A DNA stretch of 33,002 nt from CAZYCC01 sp964645985 (GTDB lineage Bacteria; Bacillota; Clostridia; Oscillospirales; CAG-272). The stretch covers positions 1 through 33,002 of the forward strand of contig CAZYCC010000013.1 of the NCBI GenBank assembly GCA_964645985.1, in the 5' to 3' direction. Made by a program: the position numbers and the translations under genes. Of this stretch, positions 1-6,248 are shown piece after piece. The notes below the pieces were generated by a model. It worked only from the letters and a program-made list of their open reading frames with translations. It did not search any database and had not been told where the DNA came from. How positions within the stretch are numbered: position 1 is the first letter of the stretch; each line of letters starts with the position of its first letter.

Positions 1-600
1 CTCGGGGCAGTGCAGCGCCGTTATCGCCGCGCGTGAGCTCTCCTTTGCCGAGGAGAACTCGCGGTTGCCGGACTTTTCCTCCTCGACGCATTTGAGATAG
101 GCGCAGATTTTGTCCGCCGCCTTGACGAGTCGCCTCTCTCCCTCGCCCTCGCCCTCGGGGGGCGAGAGGAGCGGCTCGTACGCGGCGCGCAGCTCCGGCG
201 GCAGCCCCTCGAGCAGCGCCCTGTCGGCGGCCCTCTCAAGCTCTCGGTAGCTCTCGCGGCTGCGGGGGCTGAAATACTTGACAGGCGTTGGCAGATCCCC
301 GGTGTAGACCTCCGCCGCGTCGTGATAGAGCGCGAGCAGCACCGCCCGCCCCTCGTCGTGCGATGCTCCGAGCGAGCGGTTGCCGATCAGCGCGAGCGCG
401 TGCGCCACCACGGCGACTTCGGCGGCGTGCTCGGAGAGTGTCTCGGGCGTGACGTTGCGCATGAGGCTCCAGCGGCGAATGTACTTTTGCCGGAAGAGCA
501 TCGCGAAGAACCGCCCCTCATCGCATTCATTAGAACATTTGTTCTCACGAGGCGAACATTTGCTCTCCTCGTCCTTTTCTCCGTTTGCTATCTCTGCCAC
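1..600 (-). CDS. yfbR: YfbR-like HD-domain 5'-deoxynucleotidase (C-terminus beyond the window)
   Basis: YfbR-type enzymes dephosphorylate deoxynucleoside 5'-monophosphates in the cytosol and so tune dNTP pools. The translated minus strand aligns by eye with E. coli YfbR: a conserved FFA..R.K.I.RW.LMRNV start, SEHAAEVAVVAHALA with the first metal histidine, the HD pair in LALYHDAAEVYTGDLPTPVK, and the later aspartate in KAADKICAYLK. The frame is open to base 1, so the C-terminus is lost at the window edge. The start is uncertain. GTG at 600 has an AAAGAGG site 6 nt upstream and keeps the conserved FFA segment, but adds an AT-richer, cysteine-containing extension of about 30 residues. ATG at 501 would remove FFA. 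I prefer GTG. Two GAACATTTGTTC-like boxes lie inside the extension. The gene lies 87 nt downstream of the HTH gene on the same strand and has its own sigma-A promoter. Confidence 0.85.
   Translation of the reverse strand, partial: MAEIANGEKDEESKCSPRENKCSNECDEGRFFAMLFRQKYIRRWSLMRNVTPETLSEHAAEVAVVAHALALIGNRSLGASHDEGRAVLLALYHDAAEVYTGDLPTPVKYFSPRSRESYRELERAADRALLEGLPPELRAAYEPLLSPPEGEGEGERRLVKAADKICAYLKCVEEEKSGNREFSSAKESSRAAITALHCPE
533..565. promoter_or_regulatory. Pair of LexA/DinR-like boxes in the 5' part of yfbR
   Basis: GAACATTTGTTC at 533-544 is a perfect GAAC-N4-GTTC palindrome. GAACATTTGCTC at 554-565 has one mismatch. The starts are 21 bp apart, two helical turns. The half-sites match the Gram-positive LexA (DinR) consensus. 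They lie downstream of the yfbR promoter, in the 5' leader or early coding region depending on the start used. LexA as the binding protein is inference; the neighbouring HTH protein is an alternative. Confidence 0.55.
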
Positions 601-662
601 GGCAAGCCTCTTTTCGCGAAAAATGCTCCGCCCCCGATATTGCCTAGGAAAGCCCCGCCGTC

Positions 663-691
663 AGTATACCCCGCGCCGCTCCGCCTGTCAA
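663..691 (-). promoter_or_regulatory. Sigma-A promoter of yfbR
   Basis: Read on the minus strand: TTGACA (686-691), a 17-nt spacer, then TATACT (663-668). This is a consensus -35 and a 5/6 -10 at optimal spacing. The -35 overlaps the TGA stop codon of the upstream HTH gene (688-690). Transcription should begin near 656, about 55 nt before GTG 600. Confidence 0.8.
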
Positions 692-1107
692 GCGAGAGGG
701 CCGCCGCTCCCCTCCACGGGGTCGCCGTTCTCATCCACCTCGATTTGCGCGAGCCGCCGCCGGATGCGGTAGACCGTGTCGCGGCTGACGAACATCTCCT
801 CGGCGACGCGCTCCATCGTCATCCCCTCAAGATAACGGCAGCGCAGGAAGATTTGCTCGTCCTGCAGGCGATAGCAGTCCTTGCGCGGCGAGTTCGGCGG
901 AGGCGTGCGGCGCGCGATCGCCGCGCGAATGCGCTCCATTTCGGCTCTTAGTTCCTCTGCGCGGCGAGCGTCCTCCTCGCGCGCGGCGCGCAGCGCCGGG
1001 TTCCCCGCGACCCCGCCTGCCTCATCCTCCCGCCGCATCTTCGCGAGCAGCACCCGCAGCTCCCGCGCGTCTCGCGGGTAGCGCTCAAAGTAAGAAATCA
1101 AGTTCAA
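688..1107 (-). CDS. Small sigma-70 region 4-like helix-turn-helix protein
   Basis: The 139-residue product starts at TTG 1107 behind an AAAGGAGAGG ribosome-binding site. Residues about 1-75 are charged and helical. The C-terminal part (about 80-125) carries DEQIFLRCRYLEGMTMERVA followed by EEMFVSRDTVYRIRRRL, the layout of a sigma-70 region 4 HTH as found in ArpU/RinA-type phage transcription regulators and related small chromosomal proteins. It probably binds DNA as a regulator; its target is unknown. It has its own promoter with one GAAC-N4-GTTC-like box between the -10 and the start and two more just upstream of the -35. yfbR follows on the same strand. Prophage origin is possible, but no other phage gene is seen nearby. 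Confidence 0.75.
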   Translation of the reverse strand: MNLISYFERYPRDARELRVLLAKMRREDEAGGVAGNPALRAAREEDARRAEELRAEMERIRAAIARRTPPPNSPRKDCYRLQDEQIFLRCRYLEGMTMERVAEEMFVSRDTVYRIRRRLAQIEVDENGDPVEGSGGPLA

Positions 1108-1129
1108 TGACCTCTCCTTTCTCCAAAAA

Positions 1130-1226
1130 GAATAAATGTTCTACTCATCAGCCCATACTATATCACACATCACGCGGAAACGCAAGAGTAAAAAAGAACA
1201 TTTGTTCGATTTCAGAACATTTGTTC
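1130..1226. promoter_or_regulatory. Three LexA/DinR-like boxes around the HTH gene promoter
   Basis: GAACATTTGTTC occurs perfectly at 1196-1207 and 1215-1226 (19 bp start to start), and GAATAAATGTTC, one mismatch, at 1130-1141. The first two sit just upstream of the -35 of the minus-strand promoter. The third lies about 10-20 nt downstream of the expected transcription start. The motif matches GAAC-N4-GTTC of Gram-positive LexA. Which protein binds is inferred, not shown. Confidence 0.6.
1157..1185 (-). promoter_or_regulatory. Promoter of the HTH gene
   Basis: On the minus strand TTGCGT (1180-1185), 17 nt, TATAGT (1157-1162). Transcription would start near 1150, giving a leader of about 43 nt before the TTG start and placing box 1130-1141 in an operator position. 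Confidence 0.65.
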
Positions 1227-2024
1227 GAAAAAGGCGAGGCAAGTCAAGACCGGGGATTTTCCCCGTCTTATTTGGGGGAGCGTGCCCGCTCTAGGGGAAG
1301 GGAGTTTGTGGGGAAACTCCCGCTTTGTCGTGATTTTGCGCTGATCCCTTCGGGATGTTTTTTTGAGGAAGCTCCACTGCTCCTGTCGTAAGGTGAACTG
1401 CCGTGTCACTGCCGTGTCTAAGTTATGTTTTCGGGAAACCTCTACTTCCGCACGGTCATTTCCACTGCTCCGCGCCGCACCTACTGTTCTCGTGGCGGGA
1501 ACCGCCACCTCGCTCCTCCGGAGGAGTGCTCTTTCCCAAAAGAGCCCTCCCCCGGCTCTCTCGAGAAGCGGCCATGGAAGGGCTTTGCCCTTCCATAGGA
1601 GCTCACGCCAAGGGGGAGCTACGCTCCCCCTTGGAACCCCTACATAACGAACTGTTACGGTGAGCGGGGTGTTTTCCTCAAAGCGAAGTAGATTCGCGGC
1701 GCGGGGGAAAGCGCAAAGAGATTGATAGGATTTTCGGAAGCGAAACAAATCCTTGCCCTTCGGGATGGGGGTGTTTTCGGGGAGCGGGGTGAGGATTAGC
1801 GGGATTTTGCGCTGCTACGTCTTTGATTCAGTTTTCGGGAAAACTCTACTGCCTCTGTCGACATTTTCACTGCTCCCTCGTGAGCGGGGTGTCGTGGTTA
1901 GGTCAGTGCCGCTCGCCCCTGATTTTGCGCTGTGCCGCACAATCATCGTGGGTGTAAGCCTCCCTCCCAATTATGTCCATTTTGTAAATTTTCCATTTTC
2001 TCGGCAATATCTCCTCGTTTTCGC
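1227..2024. other. Gene-free region with degenerate repeats, upstream of the S10 operon
   Basis: I see no convincing gene here; the open frames lack ribosome-binding sites and known motifs. The stretch holds short dispersed repeats. GATTTTGCGCTG is exact at 1332-1343, 1803-1814 and 1921-1932. GTTTTCGGGAAA is exact at 1427-1438 and 1831-1842. TGAGCGGGGTG occurs at 1661-1671 and 1881-1891, and GAGCGGGGTG at 1782-1791. Variants of CACTGCTCC recur between them. Hairpins lie at 1246-1269 and 1300-1321. It is less GC-rich than the spacers inside the ribosomal operon. Confidence 0.6.
1513..1634. repeat. Cluster of four perfect hairpins (REP-like)
   Basis: Four inverted repeats follow each other: CTCCTCCGGAGGAG (1513-1526); GCTCTTT/AAAGAGC with a 4-nt loop starting at 1529; a 10-bp stem with TTT loop at 1574-1596 (ATGGAAGGGC arm); and a 12-bp stem with a 3-nt loop at 1608-1634 (CCAAGGGGGAGC arm). 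Dense perfect stems with 3-4-nt loops outside genes resemble REP/BIME-type extragenic elements. Copies elsewhere in the genome cannot be checked here. Confidence 0.55.
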
Positions 2025-2053
2025 TTGCATCGGGGATTTTCTTATGCTATAAT
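2025..2053 (+). promoter_or_regulatory. Main S10 operon promoter
   Basis: TTGCAT (2025-2030), 17-nt spacer, TATAAT (2048-2053), with TG one base before the -10 (extended -10). It is the best plus-strand promoter upstream of rpsJ. Transcription would start near 2060, giving a leader of about 355 nt. Confidence 0.75.
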
Positions 2054-2189
2054 ACCAAAGCTTGATGTGCGATGAAGCGCGAGGTTGCCACCTCTCTGCC
2101 GAGGGAGCGCGGGGAATTCGCGTGGAGCAGGTCCGCTTGACGGGCGATACGGCATTTTCCCGCCGCTTTGCGCGGCGGGGGACCCTCGC

Positions 2190-2235
2190 CGGATCCGGCG
2201 CGCGCTCTTTTGCGCGAGCTTGCGATCCGTTTTTC
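2190..2235 (+). terminator. Possible attenuator hairpin in the rpsJ leader
   Basis: CGGATC (2190-2195) pairs with GATCCG (2224-2229), enclosing an inner GCTC/GAGC stem, and is followed by TTTTT (2230-2234). A second strong hairpin (CCCGCCGC / GCGGCGGG, 2159-2179) lies just upstream. Attenuation of S10 operons by L4 is known in enterobacteria; any regulation here is inference. Confidence 0.4.
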
Positions 2236-2415
2236 TGGGGGGTAAAAAAGAAACACACGGCAGGGTGTGAGGCGCGCCCCGCGCCGCTTCTCCGTGGTGG
2301 TGCGGCGCGAGCACAGTTCGGCATTCCCGCGCGTGTTTCGCTCCGCGCGCAGCCCGCGCGGAGCGCGAACCTCTCCCATCGGGCAGACAAGCAAAACCGA
2401 TTCGGAGGAAATTCC

Positions 2416-2727
2416 ATGGCTAAGAAAGACCTACTGCGCATTCGGCTGAAGAGCTACGACCACACCTTAATCGACTCCGCCGCCGAGAAAATCGTCGAGG
2501 CGGCGAAGCGCGCCGGCGCGACCGTCTCGGGGCCTGTCCCGCTGCCGACCGAGCGCGAAGTCGTAACGATTTTGCGCGCCGTGCACAAATACAAGGACAG
2601 CCGCGAGCAGTTCGAGATGCGCATTCACAAGCGCCTCATCGACATCATTCACCCGACGCAGAGAGTGGTCGACGCGATCTCCGCGCTCGATCTCCCCGCC
2701 GGTGTCGAGCTGGATGTCAAGGCGTAA
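2416..2727 (+). CDS. rpsJ: 30S ribosomal protein S10
   Basis: This protein of the 30S head, also the NusE partner of NusB in antitermination, is 103 residues long, the usual family length. It begins MAKKDLLRIRLKSYDH and carries the conserved GPVPLPTE loop and HKRLIDI segment. The ATG has GGAGGAAA a few bases upstream; longer in-frame extensions reach into the leader and are ignored. It opens the cluster as in most bacteria. Unlike the usual tight S10 operon, a 406-nt spacer follows before rplC. Confidence 0.97.
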   Translation: MAKKDLLRIRLKSYDHTLIDSAAEKIVEAAKRAGATVSGPVPLPTEREVVTILRAVHKYKDSREQFEMRIHKRLIDIIHPTQRVVDAISALDLPAGVELDVKA

Positions 2728-3133
2728 TAAATAAGGAAGAAAGCCCGCGATCGATCATCGCGATCGGTCGCCCGTGACCGTTCGAGCGCGCGAGATCTCC
2801 TGTCACGGATCTCCCGTGGCGGATTGGCGGTGATCCGTTTTCCTCCGCCCCGCGCGAGGCGCGCGCGCCATCACGGCGAACGGCGCCCCGCGAAACCTTG
2901 GGGTCGGAGACCTCCCGCTCACGCGGAAGCGCCGCGGGTGCTTTGCGCGGCATCGCCGCCCGCTCATCTTCCTTAAATATATACCCGCTCGTCTTCCTTA
3001 TTGATATAGGGAACTGTAAGCGAGGCTCGCGCGGCGGGGCGGCGGGGCGGTCCCCGCGCGCTCCCGTATTCCCCTTGCGGGGTAGTCATGTTGGCGATCT
3101 CGTCAACCAATAACGAAAGAAGGTTTTCAAGGC
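2728..3133 (+). other. rpsJ-rplC spacer with short direct and inverted repeats
   Basis: No gene is visible. CCCGCTC[A/G]TCTTCCTTA occurs at 2959-2975 and 2984-3000 (16 of 17 identical, 25 bp apart), within an AT-richer patch (TTAAATATATA). The inverted word TAAGGAAGA lies at 2732-2740, directly after the rpsJ stop, and could pair with TCTTCCTTA of either copy. The middle is GC-rich and resembles the other long spacers of the cluster. Confidence 0.6.
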
Positions 3134-3766
3134 ATGAACAAAGGCATCATCGGGCGAAAAGTCGGGATGACGCAGGTCTTCGAGGAGTCCGGCGCCGCCA
3201 TTCCCGTGACGCTCATCGAGGCGGGTCCCTGCGCCGTGACGCAGGTGAAAACGCCCGAGAACGACGGCTACGCCGCCGTCCAGCTCGGCTTCGAGGATAT
3301 TCCCGAGAAGAAACTCTCGCGCCCCGAGGCGGGGCACCTCAAAGCGAGCGGCGCGTGCAAGAAGCACCTGCACGAGTTCCGTCTCGACGACATCTCGCCC
3401 TACAAGGTCGGAGACACGGTCAGCGCGAGCGTTTTCGAGGAAGGTGAGCGCGTCGACATCACCGGCGTGACCAAAGGGCGCGGCTATACCGGCAGCATTA
3501 AGCGCTGGAATCACCACACCTTAGGCGCGACGCACGGCGTCGGCCCCATCCACCGCGAGGTCGGCTCGATGGGCAGCACCAGCACGCCCGCGCGCGTTTT
3601 TAAGAATAAGAAGATGGCGGGGCAGTACGGAAACGAACAGGTGACCGTGCAAAACCAAGTCATCGTGAAAATCGACGCCGAGCACAACCTGATCGCCGTC
3701 AAGGGCGCCGTCCCCGGCGCGAACGGCGGCATCGTGACGCTCGTCGACACCGTGAAAAAATCCTAA
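3134..3766 (+). CDS. rplC: 50S ribosomal protein L3
   Basis: L3 is an early-assembly 50S protein that reaches toward the peptidyl transferase centre. The 210-residue product starts MNKGIIGRKVGMTQVFEE, the standard beginning. It has the conserved VTGVTKGRGY-like stretch (here DITGVTKGRGYTGSIKRW) and the central loop THGVGPIHREVGSMG with PARVFKNKKMAGQYG. Length is normal. It is followed at 24 nt by rplD, with GGAAGGAGG between. Confidence 0.97.
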   Translation: MNKGIIGRKVGMTQVFEESGAAIPVTLIEAGPCAVTQVKTPENDGYAAVQLGFEDIPEKKLSRPEAGHLKASGACKKHLHEFRLDDISPYKVGDTVSASVFEEGERVDITGVTKGRGYTGSIKRWNHHTLGATHGVGPIHREVGSMGSTSTPARVFKNKKMAGQYGNEQVTVQNQVIVKIDAEHNLIAVKGAVPGANGGIVTLVDTVKKS

Positions 3767-3790
3767 AAGGAAGGAGGATAGGGAACGATT

Positions 3791-4417
3791 ATGCCGGAAG
3801 TAAAAGTTGTCAATATGGCGGGCGAGGAAGTCGGAACGATGACCCTTCCCGAGGAAGTCTTCGCCGTGCCGGTGAACCCCGCCGTCCTCCATTCCGCCGT
3901 GCGGGCGTATCTGCTCAATCAGCGGCAGGGGACGCAGTCGACCCGCACCCGCACAGAGGTCTCGGGCGGCGGCAAAAAGCCGTGGCGCCAGAAGGGTACC
4001 GGACGCGCCCGTCAAGGCTCCACGCGCGCTCCGCAGTGGACGCACGGCGGCGTTGCGCTCGGCCCCAAGCCGCGCTCCTACCGCGTGACGCTCAACCGCA
4101 AGACGCGCACACTCGCCCTCAAAGGGGCGCTCTCCGATAAGCTCGCCTCGGGCGACCTCATCGTCGTCGACGAGATTACCTCGGGCGAATACAAGACAAA
4201 GCCGATGGTCGCGATGCTCGGCAAGGTCGGCGGCGGAAAAAAGAACCTCGTTGTGCTGCCCGCGGTCGATGAGAAGACCATCGTCTCGCTGCGCAATATC
4301 GCAGGGACGAAGACCTCCCAGTGGAACGAGCTCAACGTGTACGATATTTTGAACGCCGACAAGCTCATCCTCGCGAGGGGCGCCGTGGAGAAAATCGGGG
4401 AGGTATACACCAAATGA
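3791..4417 (+). CDS. rplD: 50S ribosomal protein L4
   Basis: L4 lines the peptide exit tunnel with L22; in some bacteria it also represses its own operon. The 208-residue protein has the tunnel-loop signature KKPWRQKGTGRARQGSTRAP followed by GGVALGPKPRSY, and the conserved KIG ending region. Length is typical. The stop overlaps the rplW start (ATGA, 4414-4417), suggesting translational coupling. Confidence 0.97.
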   Translation: MPEVKVVNMAGEEVGTMTLPEEVFAVPVNPAVLHSAVRAYLLNQRQGTQSTRTRTEVSGGGKKPWRQKGTGRARQGSTRAPQWTHGGVALGPKPRSYRVTLNRKTRTLALKGALSDKLASGDLIVVDEITSGEYKTKPMVAMLGKVGGGKKNLVVLPAVDEKTIVSLRNIAGTKTSQWNELNVYDILNADKLILARGAVEKIGEVYTK

Positions 4418-4722
4418 AAGAGAAACACAACTTCCCCGCCGACGTCATCCTCTCCCCGGTGATCACCGAGGACGCGATGGCGCGCATCGCGGACAAGCGC
4501 TACACCTTCATGGTGGCGCCAGAAGCGACAAAGCCCCAGATTGCCCGCGCCGTTGAGGCGGCGTTCAAGGGCGCGAAGGTGAAAAAAGTCAACACCATGC
4601 ACGTCAAGGGCAAGCCGCGCCGCGTGGGCTACCACATCGGCAAGACCGCGCGCCGCAAAAAGGCTATCGTCACGCTGACCGAGGACAGCAAGCCCATCGA
4701 GTTCTTCGAGGGCATGAGCTGA
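4414..4722 (+). CDS. rplW: 50S ribosomal protein L23
   Basis: L23 sits at the tunnel exit and docks trigger factor and SRP. The 102-residue protein shows VILSPVITEDAMARI, KRYTFMVAPEATKPQI, VEAAFKGAKVKKVNTM and the GYHIGKTARRKKAIVTL loop. ATG 4414 overlaps the rplD stop by 4 nt; an upstream in-frame start would lie deep inside rplD and is rejected. rplB follows after 17 nt. Confidence 0.97.
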   Translation: MKEKHNFPADVILSPVITEDAMARIADKRYTFMVAPEATKPQIARAVEAAFKGAKVKKVNTMHVKGKPRRVGYHIGKTARRKKAIVTLTEDSKPIEFFEGMS

Positions 4723-4739
4723 CAGAAGGAGAGGAGATT

Positions 4740-5570
4740 ATGGCTGTCAAAACCTACAAGCCGACCACCAACGGTCGGCGCGGCATGACCTCCCCTTCCT
4801 TTGAGGAGGTCACCAAGAAGACGCCCGAGCGCAACCTGCTCGAAGTGCGAAAGAAAAACGCCGGGCGCAACAGTTACGGGCGCATCACCGTGCGCCACCG
4901 CGGCGGCGGCAACAAGAAAAAGTACCGCATTGTCGATTTCAAGCGCCAGAGGGAGGGCGCGGCGACCGTTATCGGCGTCGAGTACGATCCCAACCGCTCG
5001 GCGTATATCGCCCTGCTCGAATACGAAGACGGCGCGCGCTCTTACATCCTCGCGCCGATCGGCGTTTCCGACGGGGACACCGTGCAGAGCGGAGAGGGCG
5101 CCGACATTAAGCCCGGCAACACCCTGCCGCTCTCGGCGATCCCGGTCGGCACGCTCATCTGCAACATCGAACTGACCGCCGGGAAGGGCGGGCAGCTCGT
5201 GCGCGCGGCGGGCGCGGCGGCGCAGCTGATGGCGAAGGAGAACGGCAAGGCGCAGGTGCGTCTGCCCTCCGGAGAATACCGCTATGTGCCGCTCAACTGC
5301 AAGGCGACGGTGGGGCAGATCGGCAACGTCGAGCACGACATCATCAAGGTCGGCAAGGCGGGCAAGACCCGCCACCGCGGCATCCGCCCGACTGTGCGCG
5401 GCTCGGTGATGAACCCCTGCGATCACCCGCACGGCGGCGGCGAGGGCAAGGCGCCGATCGGCCGCCCGGGCCCCGTGACCCCGTGGGGCAAGCCCGCGCT
5501 CGGCTACAAGACGCGCAGCAAGAAGGCGCGCACCGAGAAGAACATCGTCAAGCACCGCAACGGCAAATAA
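4740..5570 (+). CDS. rplB: 50S ribosomal protein L2
   Basis: L2 is a large, highly conserved 50S protein needed for subunit joining and peptidyl transfer. The 276-residue protein has the normal length, begins MAVKTYKPTTNGRRGMT, has NSYGRITVRHRGGGNKKKYR near residue 45, and carries the histidine-rich active-region signature VMNPCDHPHGGGEGKAPIGR near residue 225. The ATG follows GAGAGGAG. rpsS follows after 12 nt. Confidence 0.98.
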   Translation: MAVKTYKPTTNGRRGMTSPSFEEVTKKTPERNLLEVRKKNAGRNSYGRITVRHRGGGNKKKYRIVDFKRQREGAATVIGVEYDPNRSAYIALLEYEDGARSYILAPIGVSDGDTVQSGEGADIKPGNTLPLSAIPVGTLICNIELTAGKGGQLVRAAGAAAQLMAKENGKAQVRLPSGEYRYVPLNCKATVGQIGNVEHDIIKVGKAGKTRHRGIRPTVRGSVMNPCDHPHGGGEGKAPIGRPGPVTPWGKPALGYKTRSKKARTEKNIVKHRNGK

Positions 5571-5582
5571 GGGAGAGTAGTT

Positions 5583-5858
5583 ATGAGCAGAAGCCTGAAA
5601 AAAGGACCTTTTGTGGAAGAAAAGCTCTTCTCCCGCATCGTCAAAATGAACGAGACGGGGGAAAAGCGCGTGCTGAAGACATGGTCGCGCGCCTCGGTCA
5701 TCTTCCCCGAGTTTGTCGGTCACACCATCGCGGTGCACGACGGGCGCAAGCACGTTCCGGTCTACATCACCGAGGATATGGTGGGGCACCGCCTCGGAGA
5801 GTTCGCCCCGACACGCACCTTTAAGGGGCACGCCGGCTCCAAGACGAGCAATCGCTAA
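5583..5858 (+). CDS. rpsS: 30S ribosomal protein S19
   Basis: S19 is a 30S head protein that pairs with S13 and contacts the A-site finger. The 91 residues match the family length, start MSRSLKKGPFVEEKL and include TWSRASVIFPEFVGHTIAVH, GRKHVPVYITEDMVGHRLGE and FAPTRTFKGHAG. It is tightly packed between rplB (12 nt) and rplV (18 nt). Confidence 0.98.
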   Translation: MSRSLKKGPFVEEKLFSRIVKMNETGEKRVLKTWSRASVIFPEFVGHTIAVHDGRKHVPVYITEDMVGHRLGEFAPTRTFKGHAGSKTSNR

Positions 5859-5876
5859 AGGGAGGGAGAAGACGCA

Positions 5877-6233
5877 ATGGACGAGAAAATCGCAAGCGCG
5901 CGTGTCAAACATGTGCGCATCTCCCCCCGCAAGGTGAAGGTCGTTATGGACCTCATCCGCGGCAAGAGCGCCGATAGCGCGCTCGCCATCCTCCAAAACA
6001 CCCGCAAGGCGGCGTGCGAGCCGATGAGCAAACTGCTGCGCTCCGCCATCGCCAACGCCGAGAACAATTTCGGCATGGAGCGCGACCGCCTGTACGTTCG
6101 CTCCTGCAGCGTCGACGCGGGCCCGACGATGAAGCGGATGATGCCGAGAGCGCGCGGCTCCGCCGACACCATTCGCAAGCGCACCTGCCACATGACCATC
6201 GCGCTTGCTGAGCGCGCCGCCGGCGAGAACTGA
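5877..6233 (+). CDS. rplV: 50S ribosomal protein L22
   Basis: L22 reaches into the peptide tunnel opposite L4. The 118-residue protein contains ARVKHVRISPRKVKVVMDLI near the start, ANAENNFGMERDRLYV in the middle and the loop MKRMMPRARGSADTIRKRTC near the end, where macrolide-resistance changes are known in other bacteria. Length is normal and the ATG is preceded by GGGAGGGAG. Confidence 0.97.
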   Translation: MDEKIASARVKHVRISPRKVKVVMDLIRGKSADSALAILQNTRKAACEPMSKLLRSAIANAENNFGMERDRLYVRSCSVDAGPTMKRMMPRARGSADTIRKRTCHMTIALAERAAGEN

Positions 6234-6248
6234 GAGGAGAGGAGTACA

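Noticed and set aside
1344..1364. ATCCC-TTC-GGGAT followed by seven Ts, terminator-like
   Set aside because: The stem is only 5 bp and no plus-strand gene precedes it; similar words are part of the local repeat family.
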